A stretch of DNA of 64,000 bases from Hydrogenophaga sp. (GCA_030682835.1 JAUXNG010000012.1:44184-108183); one strand, 5' to 3'; numbered from the stretch's first letter, positions 51,502-61,770 are shown. A program made the numbers and translations. The notes: generated from the letters alone by a model not told the origin.

Positions 51502-52410
51502 ATGATCGACGCGCCCAGCAGCACCTGGTTCACCGCCTCGCCGCACTGGCACTGGCTGATCGTGCTGTACTTCATGCTGGGCGCACTGGCCGGCGGCACC
51601 TACTTCCTGTCGGCCATGATCGACATGACCGGGCGCAAGAGCGACCGCCGCCTGGCGCAGCTGGGCTACCTGATCACGCTGCCGGTGATGCTGGTGATCG
51701 GCGTGGTGCTGATCGTGGACCTGTCCCGGCCCGACCGCTTCTGGCACCTGCTGATCCAGAACCACACCTGGCGGCCCATGTTCAAGTACTGGGTGCCGAT
51801 GTCGACCGGCTCGTGGGCGGTGCCGCTGTTCAGCTTCTTTGCGCTGCTGTCCTTCGTGTCGGCCTTCGCCGAGCTGAAGCGCCCGCAGTGGCGCTGGGCG
51901 CAGCGGCTGCGCCCGCCGGGCATCGTCGGCCTGCTGGTGGCGGTGCCGGGTGCGCTGCTGGCACTGCACGTGATGGGGTACACCGGCGTCATGCTGTCGG
52001 TGCTGAACCGCCCGGTGTGGTCGGACACACCGCTCTTCGGCCTGCTGTTCATCGTGTCGGCCGTCACCATGGCCGCTGCCCTGCTGGCCCTGGTGGCCAG
52101 CGCCGTGGGCTGGCGCAGCCCCGGCGTGACCGCGCTGCAGCGCATCTGGGTGTGGCTGGCGGGGGTGCAGGTGCTGGTATTCATCGCCCTGTTTGTGTCG
52201 CTTGGCCCCGCGGCCCGCGGCTGGCTCAACATCTGGGGCGTGGTGCTGGCGGTGGGCATTGCCATTGGCATCGTGCTGCCCCTGCTGGCTTCCCGGCGAC
52301 GCGAGCCCCTGGGCATGGGAGGGCTGCCGATGATGGCCGTGCTGGTGCTGGCCGGTGGCTTCCTGGTGCGCACGGCCGTGGTTTTTGTACCCGAGGTGAA
52401 TGCCCCATGA
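51502..52410 (+). CDS. NrfD/PsrC-type membrane subunit of formate dehydrogenase
   Basis: HWHWLIVLYFMLGALAGGTYFLSAMIDMTG; multi-TM. Confidence 0.92.
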   Translation: MIDAPSSTWFTASPHWHWLIVLYFMLGALAGGTYFLSAMIDMTGRKSDRRLAQLGYLITLPVMLVIGVVLIVDLSRPDRFWHLLIQNHTWRPMFKYWVPMSTGSWAVPLFSFFALLSFVSAFAELKRPQWRWAQRLRPPGIVGLLVAVPGALLALHVMGYTGVMLSVLNRPVWSDTPLFGLLFIVSAVTMAAALLALVASAVGWRSPGVTALQRIWVWLAGVQVLVFIALFVSLGPAARGWLNIWGVVLAVGIAIGIVLPLLASRRREPLGMGGLPMMAVLVLAGGFLVRTAVVFVPEVNAP

Positions 52411-52631
52411 AAGCCCTGCCGATCCTGTGCACCGTGCTGCTCGCAGCCTGCACCAGCCCCGAAGCCACCCGCACCCAGGGCGGTGGCCCGGGGGGTGACA
52501 CCGGCAACCGCCCCGCCATCGTGCGCATGCACGAAGGTTCGCGCCCCTACCATCACACCGAGCAGCAGGTGCCCGGCGAAACACCGGCCCTGGACACGGC
52601 GAGCCAGGCACAAGGCTTCGGTCGCCGATGA
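52407..52631 (+). CDS. Small lipoprotein in formate dehydrogenase operon
   Basis: MKALPILCTVLLAACTSPEATRTQ; lipobox LAAC; ATGA overlap with NrfD gene and with fdhE. Confidence 0.7.
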   Translation: MKALPILCTVLLAACTSPEATRTQGGGPGGDTGNRPAIVRMHEGSRPYHHTEQQVPGETPALDTASQAQGFGRR

Positions 52632-53566
52632 GCGCCACCACCGCGCCCCCGAAGCCCGCCGTCAACGCGTTCACCCGGCTCGACGCACTGGCGCAGGCCC
52701 ACCCGGAGTGGGCACCTTGGCTGTGCGTGGTGCGCGTCGTCACGGCCGATCTGCCTGACCCGGCCTGGAACCGAGAGCCACCCGACACGGCAGAGCCCTC
52801 CGCGCTCTCGCCCTGGCTGGCCGGCGCCGTGCTGCGCCCTGACGCACGCGCCGTCGCCAGCCTGTTCGATCGCCTCACCAGCGTGGCGCGCGCGCAGGGC
52901 CTGCACGCGCTGGCGGGCGACGGGAAGACGGTTCGCCAAAGCGAAGCACCGGGCGACGCACTGGCGGTGTTCCTGGCAGCCGTCAATGGAGACGACGCCG
53001 AGCTGAGCCGGCAGGCCACGCGCAGGGGCGCTTCACCCGACGGGTTCCGCGCGCTCGCCCAGCTGCTGCCACTGCCCTACCTGCACGCCTGCGCCCGCCA
53101 CTGGACGGCCAGCAGCCCCAGGCCTGACTGGACGCAGGGCTACTGCCCGGTGTGCGGCGCCTGGCCGTCGTTCGCCGAGGTGCGCGGCATCGAGCGCTCG
53201 CGCCACCTGCGCTGCGGTCGCTGCGCCGCCAGCTGGGCCATGCCGGTGCTCGCCTGCACCTACTGCGCCAGTACCGACCACGAAGCCCTCGGCACGCTGG
53301 TGGTGCTGGACGACAAGAGCTCGCGCTTCTCGCTCGACGTGTGCAAGAGCTGTTCGGGTTTTCTCAAGTCGTGCACCACCTTGCAGGCCACGCCCCCCGA
53401 CGGCATTCTGGTGGCCGACCTCGCCAGCGTGGCCTTTGACCTGGCCGCGGTCGAACGCGGCTACGGGCGTCCCCCGGGTCCCGGCGTGCCGCTGGACGCC
53501 ACCCTGGCGGCCGAGCACCGGCCGGCCGATGCGGCGCCCGAGCGCAAAACCCGCTGGTGGTCATGA
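52628..53566 (+). CDS. fdhE: Formate dehydrogenase accessory protein FdhE
   Basis: YCPVCGAWPSFAEVRGIERSRHLRCGRCAASWAMPVLACTYCAS...LDVCKSCSGFLKSCTT. Confidence 0.93.
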   Translation: MSATTAPPKPAVNAFTRLDALAQAHPEWAPWLCVVRVVTADLPDPAWNREPPDTAEPSALSPWLAGAVLRPDARAVASLFDRLTSVARAQGLHALAGDGKTVRQSEAPGDALAVFLAAVNGDDAELSRQATRRGASPDGFRALAQLLPLPYLHACARHWTASSPRPDWTQGYCPVCGAWPSFAEVRGIERSRHLRCGRCAASWAMPVLACTYCASTDHEALGTLVVLDDKSSRFSLDVCKSCSGFLKSCTTLQATPPDGILVADLASVAFDLAAVERGYGRPPGPGVPLDATLAAEHRPADAAPERKTRWWS

Positions 53567-53907
53567 ACCAAGCCGCCACGGTCCCGCGCCCGGCCAGCGT
53601 CTGCTCGGCGCTGCTGGCCGCACTCGAGGCCTCCGAAGGCCGCAGCCGCTCCCGCAAGCGTGACCAGACCCCCGACTCGATCGGGCTGGCGCTGCGGCGC
53701 GGGCTGCTCGAACAGGCGGTGCGCGACGACCCCGAACCCGACGGCTTCGAGCAGTGGTTGATCGACCACGTCGAGACGAGCGAAACGCCCGGCGCAGTTC
53801 ACGCCATCGCCCGCGCGGTGCTGGAGGACTGGCGACTCGCCTCCCACATGCCTTCGTTTGCCGCGTGGCTGGCGCACGGCGCACCGAGCGACGACGCGAG
53901 AGGCTGA
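53563..53907 (+). CDS. Hypothetical protein coupled to fdhE
   Basis: ATGA overlap with fdhE stop; no family recognised. Confidence 0.6.
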   Translation: MNQAATVPRPASVCSALLAALEASEGRSRSRKRDQTPDSIGLALRRGLLEQAVRDDPEPDGFEQWLIDHVETSETPGAVHAIARAVLEDWRLASHMPSFAAWLAHGAPSDDARG

Positions 53908-54074
53908 ATTCGAGGCGACCGTCGCTGCGGCTGTCGGCACGCACTCAGCCCTTTTGACTTCCTGTTGGCTGTAAAAGCTGCAACCGCAAGGAACAGTTGG
54001 CGCCCTGAGGCCCGCAGGCAGCCAGTTCTTCAGTAAAAGAGGCGTCAAGACCCCAACCCCGCAAGGAGACCCCC

Positions 54075-54578
54075 ATGGCATCAGACGCTGACAAGGTGAG
54101 GCGGCACACGGCATCGGCCGTTCTGCAGCGCATCGACGACCGCACCCGCTCGGCCCTGTGGGAGGCCGCGAATGCCGACACTGCGCAGGTGGACGATCGA
54201 TTGACTGCGCTCGACCACGAATGGGACACCGACCGGGTGCTGGAGACCGAAGCCTCGGCCATGGGCCTGATCGGCCTGGTGCTCGGGGCGTTCGTGAACC
54301 GCAAGCTGCTGCTGGTGCCCGCCGTGGTGGCAGCCAGCGTGCTGATGCACGCGCAGACCGGCCGCTACCCGCTGATGCCACTGTTTCGCCGGCTGGGCGT
54401 GCGCACGGCGCGCGAGATTGCGCGCGAGCGCTACGCCATTAAGGCGCTGCGGGGCGATTTCCAGGACATGGAGACCGATCCACCCCGCCACCGCGGCCCG
54501 CCAGAATCCAGAACCCCGCTGGACAGCGCACCGTCCAGCAACGGCCAGCCTCACGTGGCCCGCACGTTCACCCACTGA
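54075..54578 (+). CDS. Small membrane protein, DUF2892-like, paralogue 1
   Basis: LDHEWDTDRVLETEASAMGLIGLVLGAFVNRKLLLVPAVVAASVLMHA...FRRLGVRTAREIARERYAIKALRGDF. Confidence 0.8.
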   Translation: MASDADKVRRHTASAVLQRIDDRTRSALWEAANADTAQVDDRLTALDHEWDTDRVLETEASAMGLIGLVLGAFVNRKLLLVPAVVAASVLMHAQTGRYPLMPLFRRLGVRTAREIARERYAIKALRGDFQDMETDPPRHRGPPESRTPLDSAPSSNGQPHVARTFTH

Positions 54579-54627
54579 GCGAGGCATTGCCGGTTCGCCG
54601 CCATTACCCTGTCCTGAAAGGCCCACG

Positions 54628-55107
54628 ATGCACATCCTTGACCAGTTGCCCCCCACCAGCCGCCGGGTGGAACTGCAGACGCGACCGGCGCTGAACGAAG
54701 CGATCCTGGAGCAGACCGACCAGACGCTGATGCGCCTGCAGGCCGCGCCCGCACGCGAAATCGAAGCCCATCTGCAGCGGCTGGACCGTGAATGGGACGT
54801 GGAGCGTGCGCTGCAGACCAACGCCCCGGTGCTGTGCCTGGTCGGCCTGGCGCTGGGGGCGGCGGTGGACCGGCGCTTTCTGCTGCTGCCGGCCGCCGTG
54901 TTCGCGTTCTTCGGCCAGCACGCGCTGCAGGGCTGGTGCCCGCCAATCCCGGTGTTCCGCCGCATGGGGTTGCGCACCCTGCGCGAAATCGAGCGCGAGC
55001 GCTACGCGATCAAGGCCCTGCGCGGCGACTTCGACGGCGTGCCGGCCACGGCCAGTGCGACACCGGCCGAGCGCGTGCGCGCCGCCCTGGCCGCCGTGGA
55101 CGCCTGA
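54628..55107 (+). CDS. Small membrane protein, DUF2892-like, paralogue 2
   Basis: LDREWDVERALQTNAPVLCLVGLALGAAVDRRFLLLPAAVFAFFGQHA...FRRMGLRTLREIERERYAIKALRGDF. Confidence 0.8.
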   Translation: MHILDQLPPTSRRVELQTRPALNEAILEQTDQTLMRLQAAPAREIEAHLQRLDREWDVERALQTNAPVLCLVGLALGAAVDRRFLLLPAAVFAFFGQHALQGWCPPIPVFRRMGLRTLREIERERYAIKALRGDFDGVPATASATPAERVRAALAAVDA

Positions 55108-55129
55108 CGGCCCCGCTGCCCAGCGCAGG

Positions 55130-56023
55130 TCAGAAGATCCAGCCGGCCTGCACGTGCTGGCCCGCCCGCAGCATCAGGCCGTCGCCCTGCGTCACGATGG
55201 CGTTCATGCCGAAGGTGACGGCGCCGTTCACGCGTGCGTCCTGCCGGTAGGCCTGCAGCGTGTCACCGACCGCGTGCGAAGTGGTGGCGTGGTCGGGGTC
55301 GATGTCGGGCATGGGGCAGCGCGCGCACGGCTTCACCGGCTCGACCACGGCATCGCCCGCCTCGGTGTGGATGTGCAAGGGACCCACGCGGTCTTCGTCG
55401 TGCGCCTGCACACCGGCCAGCACGATGTTGGCGCGAAAGCGCCGCCCATCCACCGGTGCATGCCCCGCCGCCGCCAGCCGCTGATTGAGCAGATCCAGCG
55501 AAGCGGTGCTGCTCACGAGCAGGCCAAAACCGTCTGCAAACTGGGTGATGGACTCGCGCCCGCCGGTCCACTTCAGGCTGCACAGGCGGCGCGCTTCGGG
55601 GTCGAAGCGTGCCAGGCGCAGGCGCTTGAGCGCAGGCGGGGCGTGCGGACCCAGGAAGTCGCCGAACCACTGTGCAGCCACATCGCCCATGTCATAAGCC
55701 TGCACCACGTCGTCCCACACGCGCACCCGCAAGGGCGCCTCGGCCGCGTCCAGCGCCAGGTGCAGGGCGAGCATGCCCGGCGCGCGCAGCACCAGCTGGC
55801 CCAGCCTGAAGCTGGGCTGGATCAGCGCCATGCGGGGCAGTTCGCGCTGGGTGACGCCTTCGCCCTCGCTGTCCACCACCATCCAGCTGCGGTCATACGC
55901 CAGGCCGGTGCCGGTGAGTTCCACCTCGGGCAACGACACGCCGGCACAGGATTTGACGGGGTAGATCCAGAGCTGGTCGATGGTGGCCTGCACGTCGGCG
56001 GTGGGTGTGGGGGTGGCGCTCAT
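55130..56023 (-). CDS. MOSC domain protein (YcbX-like)
   Basis: IDQLWIYPVKSCAGVSLPEVELTGTGLAYDRSWMVVD; RFRANIVLAGVQAHDED; CARCPMPDIDPD. Confidence 0.93.
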   Translation of the reverse strand: MSATPTPTADVQATIDQLWIYPVKSCAGVSLPEVELTGTGLAYDRSWMVVDSEGEGVTQRELPRMALIQPSFRLGQLVLRAPGMLALHLALDAAEAPLRVRVWDDVVQAYDMGDVAAQWFGDFLGPHAPPALKRLRLARFDPEARRLCSLKWTGGRESITQFADGFGLLVSSTASLDLLNQRLAAAGHAPVDGRRFRANIVLAGVQAHDEDRVGPLHIHTEAGDAVVEPVKPCARCPMPDIDPDHATTSHAVGDTLQAYRQDARVNGAVTFGMNAIVTQGDGLMLRAGQHVQAGWIF

Positions 56024-56135
56024 GCGGATTCCTGAGTGGGGGTCGACGCCCCACGCAGGGGCCTCGCGTGGGGCTGGCGTGGGGTTGGTGGATGGCCCGG
56101 GGCCACGGATTGTGCCCTGCTCCTAAAATCCCGCC

Positions 56136-57305
56136 ATGTCCACCGCTTCGCACCGATCCCCTTCCCACCGGCGTTTCGACGTCACCATCCGCGGCGGTGG
56201 GGTCGTCGGCCAGACGCTCGCGCTCCTGCTGGCACGCGAGCGCCTGCGGGTCGCACTGGTGGGCAAGCCCGCGGGCGCCGCACCCGCCGTGGCCGATGTG
56301 CGGGCCTATGCCCTCAACGCTGCCTCGCGCGACCTGCTGCAGTCGGTGCGCGCCTGGCCGGAGCCGGCCGCCGGCGACGCGGGCCCCCCGGCCATCACCC
56401 CGGTGAGCGCCATGCAGGTGTGGGGCGACAACGGTGGCGAGCTGGGCTTCTCGGCCGCGGCCCTGCCCACCGACGCCCTCACCTGGATCGTCGACGTGCC
56501 CGCTCTCGAACGCCGGCTGACGGACGCCATTGGCTTCCAGGGCGGCATCGAGCACTGCACGGAAGCCCCGCCCGCCGCGCTCACCGTGATCTGCGAGGGC
56601 AAGCGCAGCCGCACCCGCGAAGAGCTGGGCCTGGAATTCGACGTGCGCCCGTATCCCCACAAGGCCGTGGCCGCACGGCTGCGCTGCGAACAACCGCACG
56701 GCGGGGTGGCCCGCCAGTGGTTCCGCGACGGCGAGATCATGGCACTGCTGCCGCTGGAAGGGGCCGACGGGAACTCCGTGGCCCTGGTGTGGTCAGTTCC
56801 TGCGCAACAGGCAGACGACTGGCTGGTGGCCACGCCCGAGGCGCTGGCCCAGGCCGTGATGGCCCGCAGCGGCGAGGCACTCGGTGCCATGCAGCTGCAG
56901 GGGCCGCCCCAGGCCTGGCCGCTGGAAATTTCCCGCGCCCGGCGCTGGATTGTGCGGCACGGCAACGGAGGCGTGGCGCTGGCCGGTGACGCGGCCCACG
57001 CCATGCACCCGCTGGCCGGCCAGGGGCTCAATGTCGGCCTGGTCGACGTGGCCGAGCTGGTGCGCGTGCTGCACGGCCGCGAATACTGGCGCGAGCTGGG
57101 TGACCACCGGCTGCTGCGCCGCTACGAGCGCGCACGGCAGGCCGACGTGAGCGCCATGGGCCTGGTCACCGACGGTCTGTTCGGCCTGTTTGCACACGAC
57201 GACACCCGCATACAGGCCTTGCGCAACTGGGGCATGAAGGGCTTCGAGCGCAGCACGGCGCTAAAGCACTGGGTGATCCGCCAGGCGTCTGGCCTGAACA
57301 GCTGA
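56136..57305 (+). CDS. UbiH/UbiF-family FAD-dependent hydroxylase
   Basis: FDVTIRGGGVVGQTLALLLARERLRVALVG; VALAGDAAHAMHPLAGQGLNVGLVDVAELVRVL. Confidence 0.92.
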   Translation: MSTASHRSPSHRRFDVTIRGGGVVGQTLALLLARERLRVALVGKPAGAAPAVADVRAYALNAASRDLLQSVRAWPEPAAGDAGPPAITPVSAMQVWGDNGGELGFSAAALPTDALTWIVDVPALERRLTDAIGFQGGIEHCTEAPPAALTVICEGKRSRTREELGLEFDVRPYPHKAVAARLRCEQPHGGVARQWFRDGEIMALLPLEGADGNSVALVWSVPAQQADDWLVATPEALAQAVMARSGEALGAMQLQGPPQAWPLEISRARRWIVRHGNGGVALAGDAAHAMHPLAGQGLNVGLVDVAELVRVLHGREYWRELGDHRLLRRYERARQADVSAMGLVTDGLFGLFAHDDTRIQALRNWGMKGFERSTALKHWVIRQASGLNS

Positions 57306-57358
57306 CCGCTGCAGGCTCTTTTTTTCCACCCCCTCACCGCCTGCCCACAGGCCAGCCC

Positions 57359-58072
57359 ATGACATCCATCAAGCCTTTCCTGCTCACCCTGCTCGCCGCC
57401 CTTTCTCTGGGCGCCGCAGCCCAGGAAGCCACCATCCGCAAGAACCTGGCCGAGCGCCTGCCCAATCTACCGAAGATCGATGAGGTGAGCAAGACGCCCA
57501 TGCCCGGCGTCTACGAGGTGCGCGTCAACCACAGCGAGATCTTCTACACCGACGAACAGGGCAACTACCTGATCCAGGGCTCCATGATCGACACGCAGGC
57601 GCGCGTGGACCTGACCGAGCAGCGCATCGAAAAACTCAGCGCCATCGCCTTCAAGGACCTGCCGCTGAAAGACGCGTTCACCATCGTGCGCGGCAACGGC
57701 AAGCGCAAGATGGCCGTGTTCAGCGACCCCAACTGCGGCTTCTGCAAGCGCTTCGAACGCGATCTGATGAAGGTCGACAACGTGACCGTGCACATGTTCC
57801 TCTACCCCGTGCTGGGCGCCGACTCGACCGAAAAGTCGCGCAACGTGTGGTGCGCGAAGGACAAAGCCAAGGCCTACCTCGACTGGATGGTGCGCGACGT
57901 GACGCCACCGGCCGCCAGCTGCGACGCGGCCGCCGTGGCGCGCAACGTGGAGTTCGGCAAGAAGGCCCGCATCACTGGCACCCCGACCATCGTGTTTGCC
58001 GACGGCAGCCGCGTGCCGGGCGCCATCGACAGTGCGCGGGTCGAAAAATTCCTGACCGAAGCCAAACCCTGA
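57359..58072 (+). CDS. dsbC: Thiol:disulfide interchange protein DsbC
   Basis: Signal peptide; KMAVFSDPNCGFCKRFERDL; RITGTPTIVFADGSRVPGAID. Confidence 0.93.
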   Translation: MTSIKPFLLTLLAALSLGAAAQEATIRKNLAERLPNLPKIDEVSKTPMPGVYEVRVNHSEIFYTDEQGNYLIQGSMIDTQARVDLTEQRIEKLSAIAFKDLPLKDAFTIVRGNGKRKMAVFSDPNCGFCKRFERDLMKVDNVTVHMFLYPVLGADSTEKSRNVWCAKDKAKAYLDWMVRDVTPPAASCDAAAVARNVEFGKKARITGTPTIVFADGSRVPGAIDSARVEKFLTEAKP

Positions 58073-58095
58073 TCCGCCCCCTTCCAGCCCCTCCC

Positions 58096-58569
58096 ATGCA
58101 AGCCACTGCCGCCAGCGATGACCCGCAAGACGACGCCCTCATCCACACCCTGGGCTATGCCGGCCTGATCCCGCCGGTGCTGCTGGCCGCCCTGGTGTGG
58201 CTGGTCGACCCCGACCTGCAGGCCTGGGTGGCCCTGGGCATGGCGGCCTATGTGGCGCTGATCGCCTCCTACCTCGGGGGCATCCACTGGGGCATCGGGT
58301 GGATGCCGCGCGGGCCGGCCCTGGCCGGCGTGCCGCATGCCCGGCGTGCACACTTCCTCTGGGGCGTGGCACCCACGCTGCTGGCCTGGCCGGGCCTGCT
58401 GATGCCGCCTTACGCCGGGCTGGTGTGGCTCGGCCTGCTGCTGCTGACCTGCTACGGCGTGGACCGCCGGCTCTACACGCAGGCCGGGCTGCAGCGCTGG
58501 CTGACGCTGCGCTTCCGGCTCTCGGGCGTGGCGGCGCTGAGCTGCTTTCTGGCGGCGGGTGCCCTGTGA
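58096..58569 (+). CDS. DUF3429-type membrane protein
   Basis: LGYAGLIPPVLLAALVWL..AYVALIASYLGGIHWGIGW. Confidence 0.85.
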   Translation: MQATAASDDPQDDALIHTLGYAGLIPPVLLAALVWLVDPDLQAWVALGMAAYVALIASYLGGIHWGIGWMPRGPALAGVPHARRAHFLWGVAPTLLAWPGLLMPPYAGLVWLGLLLLTCYGVDRRLYTQAGLQRWLTLRFRLSGVAALSCFLAAGAL

Positions 58570-60422
58570 GCACGGCCGCCCCCCGCAAGAGCCACCGCGC
58601 ACCGGCCCGCACGCCTGCCAGGGGGCAGCAGGCAGGTGTGCACTTCACCGTGTCGGTGCACAGCACGCATTCCCACCTGTTCGCGGTCACCCTGCGCATC
58701 GAGGCCCCGGCACGCCAGCAGCGCGTGAGCCTGCCGGTGTGGATTCCCGGCAGCTACCTGGTGCGCGAGTTCTCCCAGCACCTGCAGGAACTCACCGCGC
58801 AGCAGGGTGGGCAGCCCGTGGCCCTGCGCCAGCTCGACAAACACCGCTGGCAGATCGACGCCGATCCCGCCCAGCCGCTGGAACTGCGCTATTTTGTGTA
58901 CGCGCTGGACGCGTCCGTGCGCACCGCCTTCCTCGACAGCACGCGCGGCTTCTTCAATGGCACCAGCCTGTGCCTGCGCGTGCACGGCCAGGAAGACCAG
59001 CCGCACACGCTTGATCTGCATCCCGGCCAGACAACCCCCGGCTGGCAGGTGGCCACCGGGCTGGACGCGCTCGATGTCGACGCCGCCGGCTACGGTCTGT
59101 ACCGCGCCGCCGACTACGACGAGCTGGTGGACTGCCCGGTGGAAATGGGCAGCTTCTGGAGCGGCAGCTTCACCGCGGGCGGCGTGCCGCACCGTTTTGT
59201 GGTCAGCGGCGTGGGCGCCTGGTTCGATGGCGAACGCCTGCTCGACGACACCCGGCGCATCTGCGAAGAGCAGATCGCCTTCTGGCACGGCGACGGCTCG
59301 CCGCCCTTCGGGCGCTATGTGTTCATGCTGCACGCCAGTGCCGACGGCTACGGCGGGCTGGAGCACCGCAACTCCACCGCCCTGATCTGCCAGCGCGCCG
59401 ATCTGCCGCGCCTTTCCCGCGCCGGTGCCACGGCCAAACCTGCCGCCCTGAAAGCCACCGACGGCTACACCACGCTCCTGGGCCTGATCAGCCACGAGTA
59501 CTTCCACACCTGGAACGTGAAGCGCCTGCGGCCGGCCGAGTTTGCGCGCTACGACTACGAGCGGGAGAACCACACCGAACTTCTCTGGTTCTTCGAGGGC
59601 TTCACCAGCTACTACGATGACCTGTTCCTGCGCCGCGCCGGGCTGATCGACGATGTCTGCTACCTGCAGCTGGTCGCCAAGACACTCAACCAGGTGCTGC
59701 AGACGCCGGGCCGCCACATCCAGAGCGTGGCTGCCGCCAGTTTCGACGCCTGGATCAAGTACTACCGTGTTAACGAGAACACGCCCAACGCCACGGTGAG
59801 CTACTACACCAAAGGCGCGCTGGTGGCGATGTGCATCGACCTCACGCTGCGCGCGGAGCGACACACCACGCTGGACGACGTCATGCGTGCCCTGTGGCAG
59901 CGCTGCAAGGGCGGCCCCATGCGCGAGGCCGACCTGCTGCGCGAACTCAAGCGGCTGGGCAAGCGCGCTTTTGACGACGAGCTGGCGCGCTGGGTGCACA
60001 GCACCGACGAGCTGCCGACGCGCGACCTGCTCGAATCCCACGGCGTGAAGATCAGCCAGGACAAGGCGCCACTGGCGCAGCAGCTCGGGCTGCGCGTGGC
60101 GGAGTCGGGCGGCGTCACGCTGAAGAACGTGATGCGCGGCGGCGCGGCCGAAGCGGCCGGCATGGCCGCGGGTGACGAATGGCTGGGTGTGGAACTGCCG
60201 GCCGTGCGGGGTGGCTCACCCGCCGAGGCCTGGCGCATCCACAAGCTCGACGAAGTGCCGATGCTGCTGGGCCAGCGCAAGCGGCTCACCGCCCTGGTGT
60301 CGCGCGACAGGCGCCTGCTGCGCTGCGTGCTGGACTGGCCCACCGAGTCGCTCACGGTGCGCCTGGGCGTGGGCGAGGCCGCGCGCCTGCACGGCTGGCT
60401 CACACCGGGCAGCGCGGGATGA
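58566..60422 (+). CDS. M61 family metallopeptidase
   Basis: LLGLISHEYFHTWNVKRLRPAEFARYDYERENHTELLWFFEGFTSYYDDL (HExxH-like + E); C-terminal PDZ; GTGA overlap start. Confidence 0.93.
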   Translation: MSTAAPRKSHRAPARTPARGQQAGVHFTVSVHSTHSHLFAVTLRIEAPARQQRVSLPVWIPGSYLVREFSQHLQELTAQQGGQPVALRQLDKHRWQIDADPAQPLELRYFVYALDASVRTAFLDSTRGFFNGTSLCLRVHGQEDQPHTLDLHPGQTTPGWQVATGLDALDVDAAGYGLYRAADYDELVDCPVEMGSFWSGSFTAGGVPHRFVVSGVGAWFDGERLLDDTRRICEEQIAFWHGDGSPPFGRYVFMLHASADGYGGLEHRNSTALICQRADLPRLSRAGATAKPAALKATDGYTTLLGLISHEYFHTWNVKRLRPAEFARYDYERENHTELLWFFEGFTSYYDDLFLRRAGLIDDVCYLQLVAKTLNQVLQTPGRHIQSVAAASFDAWIKYYRVNENTPNATVSYYTKGALVAMCIDLTLRAERHTTLDDVMRALWQRCKGGPMREADLLRELKRLGKRAFDDELARWVHSTDELPTRDLLESHGVKISQDKAPLAQQLGLRVAESGGVTLKNVMRGGAAEAAGMAAGDEWLGVELPAVRGGSPAEAWRIHKLDEVPMLLGQRKRLTALVSRDRRLLRCVLDWPTESLTVRLGVGEAARLHGWLTPGSAG

Positions 60423-60474
60423 GCCTGCGCTTGCAGGCGTCCAACTCGGGCGGTGTGCGGGCGCGTGCTACGGC

Positions 60475-61770
60475 TCAGCGCGGCCGCAGGTCGACCACGC
60501 GCTTGGCCTTGCCCTGGCTGCGCTCGACGCCGCCTTCAGGCCTCAGTTCCACCGCCACGCTGCTGCCCACGAACACCTTCACCTCGTGCTGCAGCATCTT
60601 GGCCGCGGCCCGCGCTTCGATGCTGTCGGGCGACAGGCCAGGCCGGGTCTCGATGATCACGGTGAGGTTGTCCATGGGCCCTTCGCGGCTGAGCACGCAC
60701 TGGTAGTGCGCGGTCAGTTCGGGCCGCTTCAAGATCAGTTCTTCGATCTGGGTCGGGAACACGTTGACGCCGCGCACGATCATCATGTCGTCGCTGCGGC
60801 CGGTGATCTTCTCCATGCGGCGCATGCTGCGCGCCGTGCCCGGCAGCAGGCGCGTGAGGTCGCGCGTGCGGTAGCGGATGATGGGCAGCGCCTCCTTGGT
60901 GAGGCTGGTGAACACCAGCTCGCCCATCTCGCCGTCGGCCACCGGCTCGCCGGTGTCGGGGTTGATGATCTCGGGGTAAAAGTGGTCTTCCCAGATGGTT
61001 GGGCCGTCCTTGGTTTCCACGCATTCGCTGGCCACGCCGGGACCCATCACTTCTGAGAGGCCATAGATGTCGACCGCATCGATGCCCATGCGTTTCTCGA
61101 TGGCCAGGCGCATGTCGTTCGTCCACGGCTCGGCGCCGAAGATGCCCAGGCGCAGGCTGCTCTGGCGCGGGTCCAGGCCCAGGCGCTCGAACTCGTCGGC
61201 AATGGCCAGCATGTAGCTCGGCGTCACCATGATGATCTGCGGCTTGAAATCCTGGATCAGCTGCACCTGGCGCTCGGTCTGGCCGCCACCAAACGGGATG
61301 ACCGTCAGGCCGAGCTTCTCAGCCCCGTAGTGCGCGCCCAGGCCGCCGGTGAACAGGCCGTACCCATAGCTCACATGCACCGCGTCACCCGGCTTCGCGC
61401 CACCGGCACGGATGGAACGCGCCACCACGGTGGCCCAGGTGTCGATGTCCCTGAGCGTGTACCCCACCACGGTGGGCTTGCCCGTGGTGCCGCTGCTGGC
61501 GTGGATGCGCGCGCACTGCTCGCGCGGCACGGCAAACATGCCGAAGGGGTAGCTGTCGCGCAGGTCGTGCTTGGTGGTGAAGGGAAACTTGGCCAGGTCG
61601 GCCAGGCTGCGGCAGTCGTCCGGGTGCACGCCAGCGGCGTCGAACTTGGCGCGGTAGACCGGCGAGTTCTGGTAGGCGTGGCGCAGCGTGGCCTGCAGGC
61701 GCTTGAGCTGCAGGGAGCGCAGCTCGTCGATGCTGGCTTTTTCGATCGGCTCCAGGGGAAACTGGCTCAT
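60475..61770 (-). CDS. paaK: Phenylacetate-CoA ligase PaaK
   Basis: RIHASSGTTGKPTVVGYTLRDIDTWATVVARSIRAGGAKPGD; IYGLSEVMGPGVASEC. Confidence 0.96.
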   Translation of the reverse strand: MSQFPLEPIEKASIDELRSLQLKRLQATLRHAYQNSPVYRAKFDAAGVHPDDCRSLADLAKFPFTTKHDLRDSYPFGMFAVPREQCARIHASSGTTGKPTVVGYTLRDIDTWATVVARSIRAGGAKPGDAVHVSYGYGLFTGGLGAHYGAEKLGLTVIPFGGGQTERQVQLIQDFKPQIIMVTPSYMLAIADEFERLGLDPRQSSLRLGIFGAEPWTNDMRLAIEKRMGIDAVDIYGLSEVMGPGVASECVETKDGPTIWEDHFYPEIINPDTGEPVADGEMGELVFTSLTKEALPIIRYRTRDLTRLLPGTARSMRRMEKITGRSDDMMIVRGVNVFPTQIEELILKRPELTAHYQCVLSREGPMDNLTVIIETRPGLSPDSIEARAAAKMLQHEVKVFVGSSVAVELRPEGGVERSQGKAKRVVDLRPR

